Virus record (IMG/VR): IMGVR_UViG_3300009705_000095
Coordinates: 1-26,291 of that record
Direction: 5' to 3' (one strand)
DNA length: 26,291 bases
From: a virus
Each line of letters starts with the position of its first letter. Position 1 is the first letter of the stretch. Both the position numbers and the translations under genes were made by a program. This document shows positions 16,073 through 22,932 of this stretch, piece after piece. A model generated the notes under the pieces. The model did no database searches, was not told where the DNA came from, and worked only from the letters and a program-made list of their open reading frames with translations.

Positions 16073-19000
16073 ATGGCTAAATTTACACAAGCAATTAGTA
16101 ACACTGCTGAAAAGGGAGTTGCGTTGTCTGACAACGTATCCCTTAAAGCAAAGATTAGGAACCAGTTAAGTTTAGCTAATGAAGGTGATAGCGTCATTGA
16201 CGATAACGTTATTAATGACCAAGAGCAACCAGCTACACCAGATGGTAGTAGATTTTATAACACGCAGTTGACTGAAGCTATGCCTTACACTAAAGGTATA
16301 GTGATGGAACCTGAGAAGGTTACCGAATCTGAAGCTTTGGAACTTGAGTCTCGTCAGAGAGACTTAGAAGCTGATCAGTCTTTGCAGCAGCTACATGGGA
16401 CCAGCCTTGGTGATTATAGTCCTGACGATATCACTAAGATTGCTGGACCTATCGCAGCACCTTTCATTATAAACTCTATTAAGAGACTTCAAGAGACAGA
16501 CTCTTTGTTCATACCTCTTGATGAAGCTAGGAAAATGAAGTCTGTCAAAGGTATGTTAGGTCTTAGGTCTGAACCTGAACCTGAAACTGGGGTTTCTGAT
16601 CCATCTACAATATATGAACCAGCAGATGATAAGACTTGGGTAGACAAGGATAATACAATACCTTTAACTTCAGCCGAACTATTTGGCCACATGAATGGAG
16701 TTAGGTTTTCATTTGACTCTAGAGTTATGGAAGTTCTACCAGATTTACAGGTATTATCTTTAACACTTATGGAATCTGTGCTTAGTAAGCAAACAGAACA
16801 AGAGTCTATGATTTCTCAGGAAATGATTGACAACTTTTCTAGAGATGAGATTAAAGACATAGTAGGTCTTACTTCTGAAGAAACATCTTCTGGTATTTCA
16901 GAAGAACAGATAGGGCGTACTCTTTCAGAAGAGTGGCTTAAATTCCAACAAGTTCAGGAACTAGGGATGGACACTGTACCTGACGCTCATCTTGATCCAC
17001 AAAACGAGATGACCAAGGAGGCTTATGAGAAGCTTGGCTTATGGGCTAAACAACTTTATTCCTTAGGTAATCCAATTATGTATCAAGCTGTTCAAGTTAA
17101 AACTGGTAATGGTAGAACCCGTGGGGACTACCTTGTTACACCTCTTGGTCGTAGGATTTTAGGGGAAAACAAGAGACAGCTCATGCCACCTAAAGTGAGG
17201 TCTAGGCCTCAAGTAAGTGACAAACCTCAGGTAACAAACCAGTATTCAAATGTTAAAGAGAAAACTGGTAATCATTACGAAGACCCTAAACAAAGTGCAC
17301 AGGATAAAAGAAAACCAAAATCACCTGAAGCACAGATTAGGGTTAACACATCTAAGGTTCGTCATGTTATCACACCAGTACGGTTTAAGTCTGGTATGCT
17401 GTTAAGTCTTATGGGTTTAGCTGCCGCTGCAGATAGAAAGATAGTCAACGGTATGTTGGTTGTTGTAGGTAACGCTGCTGAGATTCTTGGTATAGGTCAA
17501 AAGACTGCAGATAGTATTAGCAATATGTCGCGGGATGCTCTGTATCGTGTTGATAGTATGTTAGTTGAACTGTCAACTTTTAAAAACCTAAACCACCCTA
17601 AGGTTGCACAGTTGAACCGTAAGATTGAAATCTTAAGGGCTTTTGCTGCTGAGTCTTCTACCGATGAATTTAAGATTAGAATGTACGATTTTAGATCAGG
17701 TCAGGTTCTTACGATGTTGCAAGATATTGCAGAGTTTAAGGATGATCCTATTAGTTTTGCTAACTATATTCAAAAGGGAACATCTCGTCTTGGGTACAGC
17801 CCACAGTCAATGAACATGCAAACACATAAACTTGCACGACAATTATATGGCAGTGGAAATTCATATCAAATAAAGCCCGGAAGTAATTCCAATGCTGAGT
17901 TTGCCATGCTTGTAACTTGGGGTGCACATTTCTTTGAAGAGTCTAATGTTGTACCTGAGCAGATGATGGCTAACATGCGAAAGCGTATTGCTATGAAAGA
18001 TGACAAGCTTATGTCTATTGCAAGTGTTGGTAAAAAACTTAAAGAGATCCTTAATAATTATGATTCGGACTCAACCAGTAATGCTATCCTTGCGATGCAG
18101 CAAGTGGAGAATCAAATTCAAGGTGTAGGTAATGTTCTTAAAACAAAAGCTGAGTTCAATGCTGACAGTGAAGTTGTTCGTTTTATGGATGAAATATTTG
18201 AACATCCTAATGAGGCTATTAACTTAGTTGAAGAAGCTATCGAGCTTGGCAGGTATATGGATACAGTTGAACGTGGCGGTAGCTTCTCTTCGTCTATGCG
18301 CCCTGTTGAAGTTGACGGAATCACTAATGGCCTTGCAAGTATGGGTGCTCAGTTGGGTATTGGAGAGATGATGTATCGTGTTGGAGTATTACGTGAGAAC
18401 CCAACTAAAGTTCTTGCAGAGTACGAGGGGGTTGAGGGTAACTTACGTGAAGTCCTTTCAAAGAATATGCGCAGCACGTTACCTGATGTTCTTAATAGTA
18501 TACAGTTTAGGGAGAAGTTTAAAGGTCTTGATATTGAGTACTTACCTGAGCTTGAGAACATACTTGCATTAGCTTTTAACAATACTGATGACTTCTTAAA
18601 ATACCCTTTGATGACTTTACCTTATGGTCAAGCGATCAAGAGTATGATCTCTATGATGATGGATGTGGTTACCAAGGACCCTTCGCTTACTGAGATTGCT
18701 TCTAGAAGGAAAGGGGGTGTGCCAGAGTTGTCTCAAATTCTTCATTTTATTCTTGAAAAGAATCTTATGGAAACTTTGAACCCAGAGATGATTGCTTTTA
18801 CCCATAGAGTTAAACAGCTAACCGAGTTAGGTATGTTAGTTGATGAACCTATACGCTACAAAAAAGCAACAGGTATCTACACTTCAATCAACACAGTAGA
18901 TTATGTACCACGAAAAGGTGCACCTGTTATCTCTGAAATAAAAGAGAAGTATGTTAAACCTAAAGGCGATTACGTGTATGGGGACCCTAGTAAAGAGTAC

Positions 19001-19801
19001 CCATCTGTTCTTGGAAGCACTCGTCTTACAAGGAATAAGTATCAACCTACTAGTTCAGAGCAGAACTCTCTTGGACTAACCCCTGATGGTGGTTGGAAAG
19101 TGGAACAGAGTATACTACCCCAAGTTATCATTGGACTAGACGGGGCTACACTTGCTGTTGCTCTTTCTGATTCTAACTATCGACAGTTACAACATGCTTC
19201 TGGGGTTGACACTCCTTATGTTACTACTATATACGATGCTGTTATAGGTGACCTTGGTTCTTTTAAACCACTAACAGAGTTAGTTAATAGGTCTTGGAAG
19301 AAAGTAACCTTTGAGTATGATTTAATAAAGGAACTAGCTGACGGGGCTAATGAAGCGTTAAGTCGTGGTGGTGAGAAGCTTAAGGCTGAAGCTCTTAACA
19401 ATCCTAAGGGATTGAGAGAGAACGATGCTCACTCTGCTTACTTGCTTGATAAGGGCTATGATATGATAAGGTATCGGCCAAAGAATGCTAAGGGTAAACA
19501 AGGTCCTTTAACAGATGGTATGGAACACATAAGGAGTATTCAACAAGATACGACTGCAAGGTTTGATGTTCTGTCTGATAAAGAAAGGAAATTGTTTTCT
19601 TCCAGAGCTAGTATGCTTACAAATCAACAAGCTTACGATCTGTTTAGAATAACTTCTCAAGGTTTGGGCAATGTCTTACAAAGCATGTACACTTCTGCAG
19701 CTACTGCAAAGAAAGGTAGGTCTGCTATTTTGAAAGCACTTGGACCTAACCCTGTGTTTCAATACCATGTTGATGCAATTAAACGTTTTAACTTTAACTA
19801 A
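16073..19801 (+). CDS. putative virion-packaged single-subunit RNA polymerase (N4 vRNAP type)
   Basis: The product is 1242 residues, the last late gene. The C-terminal half carries the motif set of T7/N4 RNA polymerases. Motif A is RPVEVDGITNGLASMG with D748. Motif B is KYPLMTLPYG with K843-x7-Y851-G852, the same spacing as T7 K631/Y639 (KRSVMTLAYG). A PQVIIGLDGATLAVAL stretch matches the T7 PNFVHSQDGSHL region. Motif C is TTIYDAVIGD with D1055. Motif A to B is 95 residues (94 in T7). A possible counterpart of the T/DxxGR element lies near 569-591 (GTSRLGY then NMQTHKLAR). The Arg four residues before the motif B Lys is D839 here. The first 400 residues are acidic and unrecognised. Location with ejection genes implies packaging in the virion, where it would start early transcription on entry. 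The motif match is visible; packaging is inferred. Confidence 0.8.
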   Translation: MAKFTQAISNTAEKGVALSDNVSLKAKIRNQLSLANEGDSVIDDNVINDQEQPATPDGSRFYNTQLTEAMPYTKGIVMEPEKVTESEALELESRQRDLEADQSLQQLHGTSLGDYSPDDITKIAGPIAAPFIINSIKRLQETDSLFIPLDEARKMKSVKGMLGLRSEPEPETGVSDPSTIYEPADDKTWVDKDNTIPLTSAELFGHMNGVRFSFDSRVMEVLPDLQVLSLTLMESVLSKQTEQESMISQEMIDNFSRDEIKDIVGLTSEETSSGISEEQIGRTLSEEWLKFQQVQELGMDTVPDAHLDPQNEMTKEAYEKLGLWAKQLYSLGNPIMYQAVQVKTGNGRTRGDYLVTPLGRRILGENKRQLMPPKVRSRPQVSDKPQVTNQYSNVKEKTGNHYEDPKQSAQDKRKPKSPEAQIRVNTSKVRHVITPVRFKSGMLLSLMGLAAAADRKIVNGMLVVVGNAAEILGIGQKTADSISNMSRDALYRVDSMLVELSTFKNLNHPKVAQLNRKIEILRAFAAESSTDEFKIRMYDFRSGQVLTMLQDIAEFKDDPISFANYIQKGTSRLGYSPQSMNMQTHKLARQLYGSGNSYQIKPGSNSNAEFAMLVTWGAHFFEESNVVPEQMMANMRKRIAMKDDKLMSIASVGKKLKEILNNYDSDSTSNAILAMQQVENQIQGVGNVLKTKAEFNADSEVVRFMDEIFEHPNEAINLVEEAIELGRYMDTVERGGSFSSSMRPVEVDGITNGLASMGAQLGIGEMMYRVGVLRENPTKVLAEYEGVEGNLREVLSKNMRSTLPDVLNSIQFREKFKGLDIEYLPELENILALAFNNTDDFLKYPLMTLPYGQAIKSMISMMMDVVTKDPSLTEIASRRKGGVPELSQILHFILEKNLMETLNPEMIAFTHRVKQLTELGMLVDEPIRYKKATGIYTSINTVDYVPRKGAPVISEIKEKYVKPKGDYVYGDPSKEYPSVLGSTRLTRNKYQPTSSEQNSLGLTPDGGWKVEQSILPQVIIGLDGATLAVALSDSNYRQLQHASGVDTPYVTTIYDAVIGDLGSFKPLTELVNRSWKKVTFEYDLIKELADGANEALSRGGEKLKAEALNNPKGLRENDAHSAYLLDKGYDMIRYRPKNAKGKQGPLTDGMEHIRSIQQDTTARFDVLSDKERKLFSSRASMLTNQQAYDLFRITSQGLGNVLQSMYTSAATAKKGRSAILKALGPNPVFQYHVDAIKRFNFN

Positions 19802-19821
19802 TAATAACAATAGATAATAAT

Positions 19822-19861
19822 AAAAAAGCCCTCTAAGTTCCAGTTAAGGAACCCAAAGGGC
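19822..19861 (-). terminator. intrinsic terminator of the - strand operon
   Basis: A nested hairpin pairs GCCCT (19828-19832) with AGGGC (19857-19861) and GTTCC (19837-19841) with GGAAC (19848-19852) around an AGTTAA loop. On the - strand it is followed by six T (complement of A 19822-19827), the usual shape of a Rho-independent terminator. It lies about 40 bases beyond the last - strand stop. Confidence 0.85.
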
Positions 19862-19864
19862 CTT

Positions 19865-19906
19865 ACCCTCAGGTATACATTACGTATACTTGGGGGTTAT
19901 TTTATT
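19865..19906 (+). terminator. intrinsic terminator of the + strand late operon
   Basis: A 14-base-pair stem pairs 19865-19878 with 19884-19897 around an ATTAC loop (with G-T wobbles at two or so positions), followed by a T-rich tail (TTATTTTATT). The inner part is a GTATAC/GTATAC palindrome. The T-rich tail is on the + strand only, so it should stop transcription of the late genes. It lies about 64 bases after the last late stop codon and its tail overlaps the end of the - strand gene. Confidence 0.8.
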
Positions 19907-20159
19907 CGTATTGTTTTGAAAGGGCATTTTCTATTGTCATCCGACCAGCTTTCCTACCATCTTCAGCATAGGCTTTGGCTTCCTCATCAGACAGACCTTC
20001 AGCCAGTGCACCTGCGTAGTTATCATCCCATACTTTACTAAGGATTGCCTCATTGATATCGGGTGTGTACGCAAGGGCTGGGTCAAGATTGTACATCTCA
20101 ACGTATTCCATATCGTCAATGCCCGGAACTATATTGTAGGACTTCTTTTCATTACTCAT
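19902..20159 (-). CDS. small acidic hypothetical protein
   Basis: The product is 85 residues and acidic, with many Asp/Glu and Ala-rich helices (GLSDEEAKAYAEDGRKAG near residues 55-72). The start overlaps the stop of the MazG-like gene by 8 bases and a GGAGT lies about 11 bases before it. It is the last gene of the early strand before the terminator. No motif or fold is recognised; small acidic proteins at this place in phage genomes are often host-takeover factors, but there is no direct evidence for that here. Confidence 0.65.
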   Translation of the reverse strand: MSNEKKSYNIVPGIDDMEYVEMYNLDPALAYTPDINEAILSKVWDDNYAGALAEGLSDEEAKAYAEDGRKAGRMTIENALSKQYE

Positions 20160-20496
20160 CTTTTACAAATACTCCATCGACCATACGACCAGTTCGCACA
20201 GATATTTTATTATAGGCTTCATCTAAACAATCTGTTAAGTCAAGGCCCCATAGGTTTGATTGTATTACCAGAGTGACAAGGACATCCCCCATCTCATCTC
20301 GTATCTTATCCACATTTCCAGAAGAGATAGCATCAATCATTTCAACTGACTCTTCTTCAAACTTACTTAGTTGTTTTTGAATACGTTTGTGCCTGTCGGC
20401 ATCTGTATGTAGGTCACCAAGGATACCCTTGATGTGACCCCAATCAATAACCTTAAGTTCAATCTCCTCAAATATCTTATACATCATCATCACCAT
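20152..20496 (-). CDS. MazG-like nucleotide pyrophosphohydrolase
   Basis: The product is up to 114 residues (the exact start among several clustered Met codons is uncertain). It carries the all-alpha NTP-pyrophosphohydrolase signature EExxE (E48, E49, E52 in KFEEESVE) followed 15 residues later by ExxD (E68, D71 in DEMGDVLVTL), and a C-terminal NKISVRTGRM...GVF segment typical of phage MazG-type proteins. Such enzymes coordinate magnesium with these acids and hydrolyse nucleoside triphosphates to monophosphates. Cyanophage homologues have been studied as modulators of host nucleotide pools; the substrate here is unknown. It overlaps the upstream small gene by 20 bases and the downstream one by 8. 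Confidence 0.82.
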   Translation of the reverse strand: MVMMMYKIFEEIELKVIDWGHIKGILGDLHTDADRHKRIQKQLSKFEEESVEMIDAISSGNVDKIRDEMGDVLVTLVIQSNLWGLDLTDCLDEAYNKISVRTGRMVDGVFVKDE

Positions 20497-20674
20497 CTGC
20501 TTCTAAGGCTTGCTCTGCAATAGACAGGAAGACAAAGTTTGCTGTTGACTGTAGTACACCTAGCATTGCTACATTGGTTACTCTGCCGTTATATTTATTA
20601 ACAATGTCACCAACGTCATTTAGCATATCGTTTTCAGCTACATACTTATCTGGGAATTGTGTTACGTTACTCAT
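20477..20674 (-). CDS. small hypothetical protein
   Basis: The product is 65 residues from the ATG at 20674, chosen because AGAGGA (20682-20687) lies 7 bases upstream; that site overlaps the stop codon of the RNA polymerase gene, suggesting translational coupling. The sequence has an acidic N-terminal half, a hydrophobic helical centre (VAMLGVLQSTANFVFLSIAE, residues about 40-59) that reads more like a packed amphipathic helix than a membrane span, and a GDDDV acidic end. I do not recognise the family. Confidence 0.65.
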   Translation of the reverse strand: MSNVTQFPDKYVAENDMLNDVGDIVNKYNGRVTNVAMLGVLQSTANFVFLSIAEQALEADGDDDV

Positions 20675-20681
20675 ATAGTTA

Positions 20682-20687
20682 TCCTCT
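20682..20687 (-). promoter_or_regulatory. Shine-Dalgarno site overlapping the RNA polymerase stop codon
   Basis: AGAGGA (- strand) sits 7 bases before the ATG at 20674 and overlaps the polymerase stop (20686-20688). It favours this start over an in-frame TTG at 20692. Confidence 0.65.
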
Positions 20688-22932
20688 AACAAAAGAAATA
20701 ATCAGAGGAGATGATCTCAGATATATCTAATGACCCTAGCTCTGGTTGTTTAAGTTTATAACCCTCTCGGGTCTCTAATAGCATCTGCTCTATAGCAGTA
20801 AAGAAGTTATCACTGTTATACATCATAGCAAATTGCCACTTGGTGTGGTCTATCAATTTATTTATATCACATGCATGAGTTGAAAAGGAATCATGTATAG
20901 CTCCAAAGTCTCCAGAGAAACTCTGAACAACTTTAGCCATGTGAGCTGCGTCCATTGAATGGATAAAATTAGGTGAGCATCCAGATGCAAACGATCTCCT
21001 ACACGGTAACAAGTTACCATTGGAAGTGATGTAAGGTATCTTAATGCTATGACCTATCTGACCAAGACCACGTATGGTACTGCGTACAGTGATGTTCTTC
21101 TGTCTCCACACTTCGTACAACACTGGGAATCCTGAAGGAGTTGTCCAACGTGTACATGTGTTACCTGATGACAGTATGTGGTCAGTCATCTTCTGTATAA
21201 ACTTCATAGTTTTCAAGGGACCCACACAAGTATCATTGATTGAAAGTATAAGTTGTTTTGACAGAGAGGTACAGTCATCTTCTGTAATATTATACTCCGT
21301 GTCATACCCTTCAACCTTACAATCATAATACATGTTAGCTGCAATCTTCTTTTGACCAGCTGAGTAAGCCCTTGTCATTGACCCACGCTTTGCTATACCT
21401 TTTCGTATAGCTTTCATTGGCATGTTACGACCTTCAAACCACTCAGGCATTCTCTCTGTAAGACGCTTGGCTACTTGGACATAGAAGTCCTTCTGTATCT
21501 TACTAGGTACTAGGGATACTAGTTCGCCAGCTTGCTTGTCTTTAGAGATAGCTGCCAGATGTTGCCATCCATTGTTACTCCCATCAACAGGGATAGGTAG
21601 TCTACTCATATGTACAGCACCTTCAAGTACGGAAGTGCCGTACCCCTGAACATCTAAGCAACATGCAAGAAAGCTAACTGGTTTTTCTGCTTCTGTTCTG
21701 AAGCTCTGTCCATCCGCTAATTGGTTTATCCAAGTCAGGTTGTTTAGGGTCCACAACTCTCTGTCCTTTAGCGTCATCTTGTCTACTGAAATTGTGTATA
21801 ATCCTTCGTCTTGAAGATAGGTTCGGTAGTCCGCTGTTACCCATGTTGGTAGTTCCTCTATATCATAAGATTGATTATAAGAACAAGCTGTGTGTATGCA
21901 TAGCCATCTGTACCCCTCGGTATCCATAGCTTTTGCATAAGCAAACTCAAAGAGTCCCTTGGATACATCAGAACCTTGGTAGTTTAAGAATGGTTCTGTG
22001 TAGTACACACGCCCACGATAGTCACACTCTACCATTTGATAGAAGTCACGTAGTCCTATGGCATGTACCTTAGCAATTACGAACTTCATCTCTATAGCTT
22101 TTGACTTAGCTTTTATAGACTGATCCTCAAGATCTATGAACAACCCTAGGTTAGTCTCTAAAGCCTTGGCTACTGTACTGTTAAGCCTCCAAGGTGTCTG
22201 CTGCAGCTTGTTAAGAGCAGTAATAAAAGGTGCTCCTATAAGCTGCTTAAAGTCTTCCTCTGAACTCATACGTTTAATGTATGGCCTCTTGGTGAACTCA
22301 TTACGCAGTGACACTATGTCTTTTGGAGGGGTGAATGACGTACCTATAAGCGTACTCTTTATATACTCAGGGGGTAGGTCACCAAGGGTAGCCCATGTAC
22401 TTAGTAACTTTATAATGTACGGTGCACGGAACCCTTCGTACTCCCTTTCAATATGTATATAACCAAGTTGAAAGAAAGCTTCTAGGTATAGGTCACCTAC
22501 TGCAAGGATCTCCTGATGGTTAGTGTTTAGTACACCTAAAGCAGACAGCACCTGTAAGCCTATCACAGACGATGTAACGGTTAGTTTAAAGGGGTTTGAT
22601 GATGACCTCCGGGACTTCTGATAAGCTGCCACAGCACCTGCTACGGCCCTTACAGTGAGCTTCTCGTACGTGTATCCGTAGGGTATCATTGAAGATATTA
22701 ATCTGGCCCCTTCCGGGGGCCTCCCACGAAATGAATTACCCTCACATCTTTCCTTTATGTACTCTGTTATACGCTCTACACCAGCAGAGTTATCCAGTGT
22801 ACTCGAGGAAGTCCTCTTGTCCTCTGAGTCTGTTGGTTTTGGTATCGTAGTATGCTGATCCGCAGTCTCCAGTGCGTCCTGTGAATCGTGACTTAAGTAC
22901 TCGGAGTTTAATTGTGTTTCGTTCATCTTCAT
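20686..22932 (-). CDS. T7-like single-subunit DNA-directed RNA polymerase
   Basis: The product is 748 residues (T7 RNAP is 883, so the N-terminal domain is shorter). Landmarks in order are DYRGRVYY with DxxGR at 304-308; motif A PIPVDGSNNGWQHLAAISKD with D450; motif B AKRGSMTRAYS with K515 and Y523; SPNFIHSMDAAHM, matching T7 PNFVHSQDGSHL; and motif C AIHDSFSTHA with D681, 67 residues before the C-terminus (71 in T7). The protein ends in aromatic residues (DYFFC), comparable to the T7 FAFA foot. The Arg four before the motif B Lys is K511 and the Gly after Tyr is S524. It would transcribe phage genes from its own promoters. The start lies 143 bases inside the primase-helicase gene; no better in-frame start with a ribosome-binding site is visible downstream. 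The distal position in the operon is unlike T7, where this gene comes first. Confidence 0.95.
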   Translation of the reverse strand: MKMNETQLNSEYLSHDSQDALETADQHTTIPKPTDSEDKRTSSSTLDNSAGVERITEYIKERCEGNSFRGRPPEGARLISSMIPYGYTYEKLTVRAVAGAVAAYQKSRRSSSNPFKLTVTSSVIGLQVLSALGVLNTNHQEILAVGDLYLEAFFQLGYIHIEREYEGFRAPYIIKLLSTWATLGDLPPEYIKSTLIGTSFTPPKDIVSLRNEFTKRPYIKRMSSEEDFKQLIGAPFITALNKLQQTPWRLNSTVAKALETNLGLFIDLEDQSIKAKSKAIEMKFVIAKVHAIGLRDFYQMVECDYRGRVYYTEPFLNYQGSDVSKGLFEFAYAKAMDTEGYRWLCIHTACSYNQSYDIEELPTWVTADYRTYLQDEGLYTISVDKMTLKDRELWTLNNLTWINQLADGQSFRTEAEKPVSFLACCLDVQGYGTSVLEGAVHMSRLPIPVDGSNNGWQHLAAISKDKQAGELVSLVPSKIQKDFYVQVAKRLTERMPEWFEGRNMPMKAIRKGIAKRGSMTRAYSAGQKKIAANMYYDCKVEGYDTEYNITEDDCTSLSKQLILSINDTCVGPLKTMKFIQKMTDHILSSGNTCTRWTTPSGFPVLYEVWRQKNITVRSTIRGLGQIGHSIKIPYITSNGNLLPCRRSFASGCSPNFIHSMDAAHMAKVVQSFSGDFGAIHDSFSTHACDINKLIDHTKWQFAMMYNSDNFFTAIEQMLLETREGYKLKQPELGSLDISEIISSDYFFC

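Noticed and set aside
17102-17155. TGNGR and TPLGR (residues 344-348 and 356-360) as the TxxGR element of an N4-type polymerase.
   Set aside because: They lie about 390-400 residues before motif A, against 116 in T7 and roughly 135 in N4. The segment near 569-591 is a better-placed candidate.
19873-19889. GTATAC-ATTAC-GTATAC as an N4-type hairpin promoter for the virion polymerase.
   Set aside because: N4 promoters have a 3-base loop with a central purine and lie before early genes. This one has a 5-base loop, is part of a longer stem with a T-rich tail and lies at the operon ends.
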